DNA of 64,000 bases. Source: Anarhynchus alexandrinus (taxonomy: Eukaryota > Chordata > Aves > Charadriiformes > Charadriidae). Below the pieces are notes generated by a model that was not told the origin of the DNA, ran no database searches, and worked only from the letters and a program-made list of their open reading frames with translations. Of this stretch, positions 1-12,393 are shown one piece after another; positions within the stretch are counted from its first letter, which is position 1; each line of letters opens with the position of its first letter. Made by a program: the position numbers and the translations under genes. The DNA is taken from the NCBI GenBank assembly GCA_008711295.1, contig VUYV01000003.1, forward strand, positions 8,584,515 through 8,648,514, in the 5' to 3' direction.

Positions 1-872
1 GTGAGAATTGGTTGGTGCAGGTTTTTAGCATCTGGCTTATTAATTATTTTGTAAAGGTGTACAAGTCGGTGAGTCATCCAAAACTTTTGAAGACACACTG
101 TTCTGTCATTATTTTATGCACCTAGTTTGACATGGTTTATATCTATCATGGCCATGATTTGTATCACAAACTCCCAAGAACACGTCTGACTTTAAAATCA
201 TTCTCATCCCGACTGCTTCATTGCAGGTCAGCCCAGTCTGTTCCAAGAAAAGATTTTGTTGGCAACTGTGTTTTCTTTGCTGGTATCATCCACTTTTCCT
301 CATCTAGTTTAATGAAACAAAAAAAAGCCCAAAGTACTTAAAGAAAGCCAATTGTTACGATCATTTGAGCATAATCAGAAATTTCGGATTCCTCCTCTCT
401 TACTGCAGCATGAGGTTTATACTAACCGCCCTCCCCTCCTCCCAATAAAGCTGTAGGAAGAAATTCACTGTAAATTGGTTAGGAGACTGACACTCAGGCC
501 AAAAGCATCCATTTGATGCTGGGACTACAGACATCACCTCTTTGGGAAGCAACTGAGTTGCACCAACTTGCATTTCAGGCTGGAAGCCCCTAAAACCTGC
601 ACACTCTTGCCTGCACTATCATGTCTCTATTCGTTCCCAGGAAACAAAAAAGCAGGATCACTCTTTATGAACTGATGTAATTTCAGTCTCATATTCAACC
701 CCATAAAATGGCACGTCCACTTAGGCTTAATTGTAGAAGGTAGGTGGGATCAACGCAACACCGAGAAACAGGGCAGAATGCAGCATATTCTTTAGGTGTA
801 AACTGTTTTTATGCAGTTGGCCTAATGCAGTCGTTTACCCATTGCATGATCTCAGAGGATGCCCACAGTAAT

Positions 873-897
873 GGCTCTAGACAGCAAGTCTAGAGCC
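873..897. repeat. Perfect 9-bp inverted repeat (hairpin)
   Basis: GGCTCTAGA at 873-881 is exactly mirrored by TCTAGAGCC at 889-897 around a 7-base spacer (CAGCAAG). Pairing stops immediately outside the arms. It could fold as a small stem-loop or be a paired binding site. No gene or repeat family is attached to it, so its role is unknown. Confidence 0.8.
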
Positions 898-2797
898 TAA
901 AAGTAAGGAATATGAATCCCCTAAAATGCTTTATTCAAAGGTATTGGGCTGGTCTTTATCCACCCCTACCAGGGTATCTAGATCTGCGACCTCTGAAAAA
1001 TTTTAGGTGGCACTGGTGGTAACAAAAGATGGGTGCAGGCTAGAGTGATGGTACCAGAAAGCAAGGGGAGAAGCAGGTGGCATTTGCTAGGGACGCACAG
1101 GGAGAGAGGAGAAGGATAGGAAGCTGGGGAGGGTGAGTTTAAGGGGATGAGAAACTAGGCTGCCACAGAGGGAAGAGTAGGATGGACACAAGCAAGTCAG
1201 AGAGGACTCAGGCAGCACCGGAGCTCAGCCCACCCCATCCTTAAATGGGATCTGAGGGTATCCTGGCTCTGGGCTATGAAACCCCTCAACACAGCAGCAA
1301 ATGACCTGCTGAGCGTGTCACCCCGCTCTGGTGACTACCACCAACCACAGCCAAACAGTGCTCCAAAGCAGGCCGTTACCTCATGGGTCAGAAATCAATG
1401 CTACAGCCCAATGGTCTACACCCTCTGGATGACCCAGGTCACTGCAGTTTCATGGGACAAGACTAATTTTTATTTTTCTCTCCCTTTTCCCCTTGTACAG
1501 CTAGAAAATTACATTAAAACCCAGCTGTGTTAAATTTTTAATACAAAGACTGCAAACTTGAGCATTCCGAAATGAAGAGGTACCATAATGAAGACTGTTG
1601 ATACAGCCTCCATCCAGCTCCTGTATACATCTGCACTGATTCTGTCTCTAATAATTGTCATAAATCATTTGTGTCCTGGAAATCAACTGCTTTGGGAAAA
1701 AGAGAGGGTTGTGTGATAAAAGTGACAGCTGCCTCACTCAGAGGAGGCCAGAAAGATCAATGAGGCAACACAGGAAGAAAAAAAGAGAGAGCCACCTTGC
1801 TTGGGGAAGCTGGACATACCACCTGCAGGCAGGAATTACCTCTTTCTTGGCTCCACAGTCTTTGTAAGATGCTCAGCAAGTCCCTGAAACCAGTTTTTCC
1901 TCAGGTGACCCCTAACAGGGCAGTCCCCACCCTCCACAAAGCCAAGACACCTAGGGCTAACCTGCCAGAGCGCAGAGACTTAACAGTTGAGGTCACTCGT
2001 TCTTGTGCTTCCAGCAGATGAACTGCTGCATCACGCCAGGTATTCTGGGGTGAGTGCAAAATAAAGTCATCCCCAAGTACCTCTCTGAGGCAGCCAAAAT
2101 TGAAGGTGTTTCAGTCATTTGAGCTTTATATGCTCTTTGCCTCCATTCCTCAGCTCCGAAAACGAAGACAGTACCTGTACCTGAGATGTTGCAAGAATAA
2201 GAACTTCCCCCTGTCTGCAAAGCCCCCGGGAAGGAATTAGCAGCACTGCTCAGTTCAAGGTTTGGGTGGGGTGTAAAATAAATAGATGTGGAGACACATG
2301 CAGAAAGTAAATGTGAGGAAGAGACAATGAATTATGCAGTAATTACCGATCCACTGAAAGAGGGACTCTGTGAAAGGGAAAAAATGATGCAATTATAGAA
2401 TTAAAGATTGTATCACGATGCACATCCAAAGGGGAGCTACGCAACGTGGCACTTCCTTGCTTTTGTCCGCCTGATTTTGTAACCCCATTGTTCTCCTAAT
2501 GTCATTATTTTCTAAGTAATTTAAACGCAACATAATTATGAGCTCATATGTTTATATCTTTTCACCATTAATAACGTGTGGAACAACTGGCATACTCTGC
2601 TCCCAGCGTGATTGATGCCTCCAGCAGATGGCTGTGAACGATTCTTTTTCTTCCACCTTTATCCGAGGTAAAGAGCAGGGAGGGGAGAAGGAGACTTTAT
2701 ATCTAAACTTCAATTCCATGCACAAACATTTGGGGATTTTGGGGTTGTTTCAGAGGGGGAAACCAAGACCAATATCAATCAATTGCTCTGAAACGAG

Positions 2798-2906
2798 TCA
2801 TAACGGATCAGATTTGAAGCGCGGAGGCACTGAGCAGCTGATGTGCTTTGCCCAAGGTCAGAAGGAAAGCTCCCAAGGCCTGGGTCCCAAATGACCCCAC
2901 TGTCAG
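2798..2906 (-). repeat. MIR-type ancient SINE fragment
   Basis: The block GAGGCACTGAG, then a short spacer, then TTTGCCCAAGGTCA (about 2825-2862) follows the order and spacing of the reverse complement of the MIR core, where GAGGCACAGAG leads into ACTTGCCCAAGGTCACA. A CAGAT preceding it also fits the core. Flanks are too diverged to place the ends. MIR elements predate the bird-mammal split, so heavy decay is expected. An L2 tail is the main alternative. Confidence 0.45.
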
Positions 2907-5900
2907 CCTTCCCCCCAAGCCACCCAATCCCTCCTACCTCCCACATTAAAACTTGTTTAAGTATAATTATTGCTGTTAACTGCAGGTCAGGGAAGAAGCA
3001 AATGCAGCCAACAAGCAACTTCTGAGAGTGTGTCATAGAAAATACAACTGCAAGCAAACCTTAGGGTTGTGTGTGTTCATCCTGGATAATTGTTATATTG
3101 GGTTTTTTAAGTAAATTACCCTGCACGCCTCGGACTTCAGGCACGTTGCCAGCGTGTTTCTCAGAGTCAGACGAGTCTGGCTCACCCTGCTTCATGAGGG
3201 AAGGCAGCTGCAATAGCAACAACCTAACTTGTTTTATTTGCGGATGATATCAGCTGGCAAGAGGCAGTGTGTCTGACAGCATGCTCGCTCTGCAGGCTTC
3301 GTGCTTTTTAAAAAGTCTTATTTGTCTTTGTACGCCCCCATTAATAAAGACACACACCCTTTCTTTTAAGGAGTATTTTTACCTTGTCTAAGGGGTTCTG
3401 GCAGCTACTACCACCCAAGCTTTACATGCTCTTTTGTTCCTAACAAAGCAAACTTCACTTCCATCTTTCCCCATCCTCAGAGAGCAGAGCTTGCAAAACC
3501 CGGAGCTATCAAGTCCCTGAGGTGCAGCCAGTCAGAGCCTGCAGCGTCCCGGGCACTCGGGCCACACCAGCTCTCTCCAGTGCACAGCTTTTGGAAAAGT
3601 CCATCGTGGTGGGGGAAGCATTACAACCCGGTCACTTTGGTTTAAAACCTAACAGAGAAAGCACTACACCATCACTAAATGTATATAGTTAGCATGATAC
3701 AGTTAAGAACAAGCAGAAATGTTACAGCAGCAACATTTTACCCCAGGACTGCCTGTTACAGGATTTCTCACACCGAAGCTCAAGCGGGTGGCACCATCAG
3801 AGATGGGACCTGCACAGGACGTCCGGTCTGAGCCCAAGAGCCCCTTCTTAGCTACCAGTCATCTACCGTGCCACCCTGCCAGTGGCAAGAGTTAGTGCCC
3901 GTGGAGGGGCAAGGAAGGGAAGCAAGAGATGTTCTCCTTCACGAAGTGCCACATCTCTAATAGTGTAGCAACTTACGCTCAGATGCCAGAGGTGCCCACA
4001 CCCGTCTCTGGCAGGCAGAGTTTGTGTAGGGGGAAAGGGACCAGCATCCCCCTTTGCCCTGTTGGCATGGCTTGGTGCCCCACATCCTCCATAAACCATG
4101 ACAGGGAGCCAGCTACACAGTTCCTCCCTTCATCTCACCTTGAGAGATGCATCTGACCTTAGCTGCATCACAGGCTGTCTGAAAACAAGTGGCACACGGG
4201 TGTTTGAGATTCAGCTCGGCCCTGTAGGGTGACGCTTAATATTTTGACACTAGCGAGTGACACTGGCGATCTCTGCAGAGCCACGCTCTATGCCCCAGGA
4301 CAACAGGCATGCATTAGCTGAAGACCAGCAGCAACAGAGAGGGTAGCAAAACATGCACTGGCTGAGGAATTGCATGTGCATCCCACATATGCTCCTTGCC
4401 ACCCTGACACTCTTATTTCTTATGCCACTGCCTGAATGGATGCCTGTCTTTTCCTTCAGTCCAGGTCTGGAAGAAACGTGCCCACCGCATTCAGCACAGC
4501 CATACTGAAAAGCTGTCTAGCGCAGGCACAGCCTGGGTGAGGGTAAGACTGCTTTTCCTAGCGTAGTTTTGCCCAGGTTTCCACCTGAGACACCCATGCC
4601 AGACCAGCTGCATCTACACCGGGGCGCTTAGCAATACAGAAGCATGTCCCTGACATCTCACAGCACTGCATCAGCCCAGGTACGCACCTGCCTAAAGTAA
4701 CCGTGGGGAGGGGGCTGTGTGGGAATCGGAGATTTGCTCACAGATGCTATTTTGGGAGAAACGTATGGCGCTGAACGTCATTTTTTCATCAGTGTCAAAT
4801 TATCTTTGATTTCAACAGGATGACACCGGTGACCACCCAGATAATCACGCTGCCATTGCACACGTCCAAGTTTGCGCACACACACACTTCTGCGTAAGTC
4901 CTGCCCAGGCTGCACATTCCCATCTGCTCTGATGCTCACCTCCGTTCAGCCCAAGGTGTCCTGGAGGTCAAGGAAAGCAGGCTCCAAGCTATGGCTGTCA
5001 GCCTGCCAGCCTTCCTAAATCTCAACTGGCTTTAGCTTGACAAATAAAAGGGTAGCCGCGCTGCGGGGAGGCGTAACAAACAGGCCCCGTCTGCTGGAGA
5101 TTACGTGTCCTCTGCCCTCCCGCCCCTCCGTCGCAGCCACTGCAGCTCCCTCCAACGTTACCCCACACCAACCCAAGCCCTGGAGACCTCGCGAGGTGGC
5201 CAGGGCTATGAAGGTGCTGCCATGTTTCACCACCACACGGGTGATGCCTGGCTGGGCAGCTGCTACCAGGCAGAACGGGGAACATCTGAAACCCATCTCC
5301 TTTTCTTCAGAGAGCACTGCTTCAAAGATTTCCCAGCCAGCCACTAATCTTAAGAAAAACAAGTGGGAAATTAATGATCTTCAAGACTGCCAACCATTGG
5401 TGCAATCTGGTTGAAACTGGCCAAACGCAATAGCCAGGAGACAGACAGCGCTCGTTTCCTGGGGAAACCGAGTTAAAATGAAATAAAATAAAACCAGATG
5501 AAAACTATGGTGCATTTGATTAGTGGTGTTTCCACGTTCTTTTCCATCGTCTTGCTCAATCAAACTCAGTCAAGTGAGCTGCACAGCACACGCTGCAGTT
5601 AGCTCTGTAACTGCCCAGCTTTTGCTCATCTAGAGCAGGAAGGGGCAAATTACAAACTCATTTACATCTGAAGGTTACTCTGAAGGGGCAATTTCTGCAG
5701 CGGGAAGACAGGGAGGGCAAAGTCATTTGCATCTGAAAGGGGCGAAACGCCTTGTCAGGGCTGAAGGCCTATTCTTCAGCTTTAACTGTGGAAGCTGCCG
5801 GGGCTCCTCTCTCCTTCAGAAGCCCCAGCCCTGGAGCTGATCTCATCCCAGACATTTCAGCATCTCTCTCCTCGGCCATCCCCAGCCTCCCTCAGCCCAC

Positions 5901-8394
5901 GCTGCTGGCGCTTGGCCACCTGCACCAAGAGGGTGCCTTTGAGGCAGGGGTCTGCTCCGCTGCTGTCGGACCAGCAAATGCTGAGCCCTTGCCAGCTCAG
6001 GACATGGGGGGATGCTGCATGATTAGCTTGCGCTGATGAAGGCTGGGAGGGCTTCCTCTAATGCCGCTCAGTTGGGCAGACCGTGCTCCAGACCTCCATC
6101 TGCTCCAAGGGCTCCTCTGCTCTCCTCCCAGAGCCCAGCACAGCAGCAGCAAACCTATCTGTGTAGGAAATAGCAGCGGCAAAGCAAGCAGGCAACTCTG
6201 GACAGACTCAGAAACAGCTGTGGAATTTCTCTGGAAGAGCAAAGAGAGAGGAAAGTCCAGCCTCCCATCTCGCTTCCAGCCCACCCATCCACCGGATAGA
6301 GGCAAAACATAAGAACAGGAGAGAATTTAAGGCATGCCAGCATCCCGGGCTCTGGGAATTAGTTTCCCACATTCTCCACAAAAAGAGAGCGCTCACGCCC
6401 AAAATCTACTGCCTTGAACTCAGATTGCACACCGTTTACTCAGCTGAATAACCACGCTCGAGCCAGTGGAATGACTTGCCTGAGTAACTGCTACTTGGTA
6501 CGGAAGGGCTGCAGAACTGGCTGACAAATAAATACAGGTATACAGAAGGCAATGCAAGACCACCCTTTCAAAAGACCGGTGCCCCAGGCCAGGTCTTAAA
6601 CACAACAGCCACGTGGTGAAAACCACAAATCACCCGGTCTTTGGTAGAGTCCCCGACAGCTATCAGTGCATCATCTAGATTACACACATCCCTCTAGACC
6701 TGTATCCTCCAGGCACCATCTACTGATTGGGGTCACAGTCTGAAAAATATTTCATTGACTTAGAAAACTAAATTCTGCTCGAAAGGATGGCTTGAGCATT
6801 TAAGAGTATAAGCTTCATTAGCTTCCAGCAAGACTTCAGGTCCCAAGCACAAACTAATCCTCCATAAAACTCCCACAGAGCAGTACCACTGCTCCTGCTC
6901 TGTCGGTATTGGTCCTAAGTAAGGTCAGCTCTTCAGTACCGAACCCAAACACGATATGGCATTTGTTCTCAGCACCACGCAAGTAAAAAAGGTGTGCAGT
7001 TCACACCCTGGAAAGCTTACGAGAGGCAGCCCTGAGCTTAAAACCTTTGCATGCAAGCTTGCTTATGAGTATCCCTCTTTAATTTCACCGGTACAACACA
7101 CATGACTAAAGTTAATACTGTGCCGAAGCCTCAGTCAGACTATGGCTGATGGAGCTCCTGCTCCAGTTCATCAAAGGGTCAAGGTGAGAAGCCTGAACTG
7201 GAGCCAGGAACAGGTACAACAGAAACATATTCAGGGACTTCGGTAAAGCTGGAGGCCCAAGTGAGTCACTTGGGGAAGGGTGACCAGCGCCCAGAAACAT
7301 CGACCTGCCCATTCCCTGCACGCTCTGCTAAGCCATAGCGTATCTTTGGGTGAGCGGCTCATTCTGACTTACTGCATTTGCATGTACAATTTAAACATGC
7401 TATATTAAGGCCAAAATAATATTATTGTCCTGCTGGCATTTCTAATCTGGATATTTCACAGCACTGTCTATTGCTCTCAAAGAGACTTCATAACACACTT
7501 CTAAAACTCCCATCAGGTATGACCCAAACAACTTTCCTCCCCCAAGCAAGCAGCAGAAAACAAACACCTTTTTCATTTGTCTTACTCACATACCTGGCAA
7601 GCTGTCCAAACCCTCTGACAGACCTTACAGGTTTCAACCAGAGGTTTGGGCTTTTTAACTATGCTGCCAACAACAGCGTGTGCGTGGCGGGAATTTTCCA
7701 CAGCACAGAGCCCCGTCCCCACAGTCACAGACACACCAGTGACCAGTGCCACGCACAGCAACACCACAAGGCTGTCCCAGCTCTGTAGTCCTCGGCCACA
7801 GCTGCTTTTACATTTTGCCTTTCATGCAATTAACAAGAAGCTGAAATTCAGTCGCACACCATTACATAGCCAAGAATAGCGTTTTCAGCAGAAGATTTTT
7901 TTCCTAAATTGCTATTATTATCATCCCATGAGCTCTGCATTAGTTCAGACTCAGTGGGCATTTCAGAAAGGCCTCTGACCCCAGCCTGGGTACAGAAAGG
8001 CTAAAAACAGGACGTTCACATACATCAGAAGTTGGAAGGTTACAAATATTTTCCAACGGCCTCAACCAGACCCAAAAGCTAAGCAAATCCGTAACAAAAC
8101 AAAACACCTCTGAAACGTACTATAAAACAAACAAAAAAAACCCCACCAAAAACAAACCATAGACCATATTGGTGAGAAGGAGGAAAAGAGTTTCAGCGAG
8201 GAAACAAGAACAGAGGAATTACTATGTTTACAGTTCAATTAATGGGACCTTATCAAGAGCCTATTTGCTTTCTTTTTTCCTTTTTTTTTCTCTTCTAGAT
8301 ACCTATTACACAAACACACACCCTTAATGCCTGCCCAGCTAACAGCCTGGTGCACACATCTTAAGCGTCTCCACATTTCAGAAGAGGCAGGGAG

Positions 8395-9870
8395 CTGCTC
8401 CCGAAGAAGTCCCTGGGCCGGCCGGCATGTCGGAACAAAGCGCTCGGGTGACGGATGTCGCCGGGGGTTCGTAAATCACATTTCTGCAGCTGGACCTCAG
8501 CCGGGAGGCAGCATCTCACGCCGGAACGAACTCTGACCGCTGCCGCTCTGCCAAGCGGGGACCCTACCTGGGCAGGGAGGGGGCTTCACCCCTCTCCTCT
8601 TGCCTGGTTAAAAAAAAATAATATATAAATAAAAAAAATAAAGCCGTTTTCGAAAAACCCGGCGACATGTGTAGCACTTAATGACAGCACCCGAGTTACC
8701 GCATGTCTTCTCCGCTAACTGCCAGCATAAGAAAAGGAGGGGAAATCAACCCCCAAAAAATAAAAATAAATAAATCCCCAACTCAAAACCAACACCAAAC
8801 CTCAAACAGAAACAAAGGATACCACCCNNNNNNNNNNNNNNNNNNNNNNNNNNNNNNNNNNNNNNNNNNNNNNNNNNNNNNNNNNNNNNNNNNNNNNNNN
8901 NNNNNNNNNNNNNNNNNNNNNNNNNNNNNNNNNNNNNNNNNNNNNNNNNNNNNNNNNNNNNNNNNNNNNNNNNNNNNNNNNNNNNNNNNNNNNNNNNNNN
9001 NNNNNNNNNNNNNNNNNNNNNNNNNNNNNNNNNNNNNNNNNNNNNNNNNNNNNNNNNNNNNNNNNNNNNNNNNNNNNNNNNNNNNNNNNNNNNNNNNNNN
9101 NNNNNNNNNNNNNNNNNNNNNNNNNNNNNNNNNNNNNNNNNNNNNNNNNNNNNNNNNNNNNNNNNNNNNNNNNNNNNNNNNNNNNNNNNNNNNNNNNNNN
9201 NNNNNNNNNNNNNNNNNNNNNNNNNNNNNNNNNNNNNNNNNNNNNNNNNNNNNNNNNNNNNNNNNNNNNNNNNNNNNNNNNNNNNNNNNNNNNNNNNNNN
9301 NNNNNNNNNNNNNNNNNNNNNNNNNNNNNNNNNNNNNNNNNNNNNNNNNNNNNNNNNNNNNNNNNNNNNNNNNNNNNNNNNNNNNNNNNNNNNNNNNNNN
9401 NNNNNNNNNNNNNNNGACCCCGGTGCGCCCCTTCCTCCCCCTCCACCCCCTCCCCCGGCTTTTTCCTGCCCGGGTCGGTCACGGCTCCATCGTGGTGGGC
9501 GGGTGGGAGAGCGGCGGGACCGGGACCCCCCCGCCGCCCCGGGTGGGGAGAGGCGGCAGCCGCGGGCACCCCCGTCCCGGCCCCGCTGGAGGGGAGAGGG
9601 AAGATGCGGCGCTCGGGGAAGGGGTGGAGGGGGCTCCCGTGTGCTCGGGAAGGGCTCTGCGGCTGGAAAATGCAGCTCTGGGCAGAGGGTGGGGGGTAAC
9701 TGCACCCGAGCCCCTCCTCTCCTCGGTGCGGCTGGCAGCGTGTCCCACGCACCCCCCACAGCCGTCCCCACGAGGTACACGGGGCTGTTAAAGACCCCAG
9801 GCAAGGCGGGTTCTCAGGCCGAAGTAACTGGTGCCTTGAGCCCTGGAGACCTTCATTCCCAGCTGGAGGC
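8395..9870. promoter_or_regulatory. CpG-island-like block, likely promoter, core missing
   Basis: CpG dinucleotides are common at 8401-8530 and very dense at 9416-9700, in contrast to the CpG-poor DNA on both sides. Between these lie an A/T-rich segment (8608-8800, including a run of A/T around 8610-8640) and a 588-base unknown gap. In birds such islands usually mark promoters and first exons, and these GC-rich cores are often lost from assemblies. Transcription direction cannot be told. There is no convincing start codon context or donor site in the visible parts. A GC-rich distal enhancer or an island without a gene are alternatives. Confidence 0.55.
8828..9415. other. Assembly gap (588 N)
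   Basis: All 588 bases are N. The right edge enters very GC-rich DNA (from 9416), so the gap probably hides GC-extreme sequence that was hard to read. Apparent long reading frames that run through it on both strands are artefacts of untranslatable N codons. Confidence 0.99.
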
Positions 9871-11064
9871 TTAGAGCTGTATTACTGGTGCGCGTTAAAG
9901 TAAGTAATAGGTACATGTGGCATCTTGTCTTAACCACAGCAGACCCAGGGCTGGGCTGGGGGGTAGGGCCTCCCTTTTATTCATTGCACCAAGGCCTGCG
10001 CCTGCTACAGAGCGCAGGACCACGGACTCGTTTTTGCGCTGCCTGCAGAGAAAACAATCCTATTTACATCAGCATTGAAAGAAAAAAATGCATATGTACC
10101 TCCTAGTGTCTCACATGGGATCGGTAATGGCAAACAGCAAGAGCTACAAATGGCAAGGGCAGAGATGCGTCTTTCCACTCCTCATTGCCTCGTCTTTCTG
10201 CAGAGCCAGCGTTGTTTTGGGGCAAACGGTTTTAAGTGGTGCGCAAGCAGACCTGCAGGTTATCCAGGTGCTGGTTTTGGTTAGAACAGCCCTTTCCTCC
10301 CCAGCTTCTGCAGCTCCACACTGAAAGCGTTGCCTGTGGAGGAGTAAGACCTCTATAATTAGCAGAATAAAGCGTTTTCACAAAAGACTGCTTGGTTTCT
10401 TCCCCTTCCTTGTACCCCCCTCTCCTCTGCAATGGGGCTATTTGCAGAGTAGGGTCTCCAGCAAGCTGGGCTTACCACTGGGGAGAGTCTATAGTGCATT
10501 CGCTAGTGCAACTCCAGGTTCTGCCATAAATATTTAAAACTCAATTACCCCTCTCAGAATGAGCATTCAAAGCAGATTTTCACATCCCACAGTATTTCGT
10601 GGTTCAAACCTTCCTCATCGAATAATTGAGAGAAGACAGAAGTCAAATAGGCCAAATTTCAGCCGCCAGTTTGAGTCTGGTTCCTCCCTCATGTCTGCCT
10701 CCGAAGTATTACTCACTATCATCCCTAACCTCTCACGACGTATTTTACACCACAGGCATCATTTTAGCACACGCAGCTGACTTTCGCTTCTCTGCTGATG
10801 GGCTAGAAGAACCCTGCGAAAGATTTTGCCGCACTCCCCTTCCCTTCCCCCCCACCGCCCGGCTGACTAATCCAAAGAGCAAACACCCGAGTGGCTTCTC
10901 CAGAGGCTTCCCTTAGCTGGGCAGGGGGACAGGGGCCGCCTGCCATCCCCTCCTCTGTTCACAGAGATGGGCCATGACCCACGGCACCTGCCCTGACCCA
11001 CACCTTCCCACCCCGGCCACTCAGGGTTCTTCAGGTTTTGTTCAGAAAAAGCCTTTGAGACGCT

Positions 11065-11081
11065 GGGGATGGGGGGGGGGG
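11065..11081 (+). other. G-run, potential G-quadruplex
   Basis: GGGG at 11065-11068, two bases, then an uninterrupted run of 11 G at 11071-11081. Four G-triplets can be drawn from this with loops of one or two bases, so a quadruplex is possible on the plus strand. It may equally be a slippery homopolymer whose exact length is unreliable. Confidence 0.5.
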
Positions 11082-12209
11082 TTGCGGTTGTTTTTACAAT
11101 TTAAGGAGATCCTTACGCCAAATTCACATTGGGTATTTGTGTAACATCCTGTTTTTGAAGAGCCACGCCAAGTTTGGGAGGCAGAGCTCTTCACGTGCCT
11201 CTCTGCGCCAAGTCCCTACCGTTCTCTAGATCAGTCCCCCCTTTTCCTCCTTAGAAAACAAGTGGCAGCTAATGCCCACGAGCAGTGCTACCGCACCAGA
11301 TCTCCATGGACACAAGAGAGGAAAATTCATTACAAAATGGAAACAAATGTCCCTCTGACTAAGCGCCGGCCTGCTCTGCTGCTAATGATGTCCGCCAAAG
11401 AGTCCAGGGACTACACAGATGTAGGGAAAGATAACCCACTCGCTGAGACGGATCCTGCAAGGCAGTGTTGAAGAGCATTGGCACGATGACATTGTTAATT
11501 ATACTGCTTTTGTTGCTGCTGCGGTTTTATCATTACAGCAGAGTTTAGACAGCTCAGCTGAGACCCAGACACCCCCAAACACCCCTGTCCGGGTTAAGTG
11601 GGCAGCAAAGAATTAAGTATTTCTGCTCCTGCCTGCAAACACGAGGTCCTGATCCCAGACCGGCTCTCACACACGCTTAGATTTTAGCATCTGACTCCCT
11701 CTACTGAGTGGATTAAAGTTAACGTATGCGCGCAGCTCCTGGCAGAAGCGCTGCCAGAGAGATGCAGCAGGCAAGGGGAAGGGGAAAGGAAGCGTAATTA
11801 CTCTCAGGAGGATTCGTGCATTGCTGCTGTCGTTCCCCAGGCTGCACCTGTTATGAGAAGAAGAGTCTTTAAATCTCTAGGGAAGAAATCTTGAAAAGTG
11901 CCCAGCAATACGCTTGAAATAAAGGAAGGGAAATAGATTTCGGCTTCAGATTGCTCCACATGGTTTCCTTCGATAAAACTCTTTTTACCAGAACGCGGAT
12001 TTGTAAAAGGCGGCAAGTTCTTTAGCACTGCCTGTTTCAGTGCATCCCTGAGAAAACTGGCCTAAAAGGGCTCATCCAGCACCGTGGGAGTGGAAGGACA
12101 GACGGAGGGACAGCCCCGCGCTCTGCCCTGCAAAGGCAGCTGTCTTCTGCTGCCCCGTGTTATTCTCTCACTGCTTTCATTGGATCAAGGGACCTTTTTT
12201 TCCGTCTAG

Positions 12210-12393
12210 ATGTTTCTAACAATTTTTATAAGCACATCATATGTAACAGTCCATCAGAGCAAATTGCTCTCGGATGTGTTCACTCAAGCACAGCTGGTAC
12301 TGGGGAGGTGGGGTCCTGAGGAAACATCATTTACCGGGATGATAGGAGTAATCCCTACAAGTGCTGGGATAGCACTGGGATACCATAACAAAG
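12210..12393 (+). other. Weak candidate exon (splice signals plus open frame)
   Basis: A pyrimidine tract ending in TTTTTTTCCGTCTAG (ending at 12209) is followed by ATG and a frame open for 70 codons. Inside that frame AACAAAG|GTAACT gives a good donor, so a 184-base exon would end at 12393. The encoded peptide starts with a mildly hydrophobic segment and matches nothing I know. Such acceptor and donor pairs arise by chance in a window this size, so this is a pointer rather than a gene call. Confidence 0.12.

Larger units (their letters stand above)
1..8394. other. Unique noncoding DNA, no supported gene
   Basis: No reading frame here exceeds about 125 codons. The longer ones (for example around 5015-5414) overlap other open frames on both strands, which is typical of locally stop-poor GC-richer DNA rather than a gene. 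I see no convincing acceptor-ORF-donor combination. The stretch holds a short perfect hairpin (873-897), a MIR-like remnant (2798-2906) and a T/C-rich tract near 8268-8299 just before the CpG-rich block. Otherwise it looks like ordinary avian intergenic or intronic sequence. Confidence 0.6.

Noticed and set aside
5015..5414. Overlapping open frames of 80-125 codons on both strands
   Set aside because: Several frames are open at once in a GC-richer patch. There are no splice signals and no recognisable domain.
6967..6984. RE1/NRSF-like site, CTCAGCACCACG
   Set aside because: Only the left half of the REST motif is present. The right half (GACAGCGCC-type) does not follow at any accepted spacing.
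8703..9804. Apparent reading frames of over 300 codons on both strands
   Set aside because: They run through 588 N, which translate as unknown residues without stops. The real sequence on each side supports only short frames.
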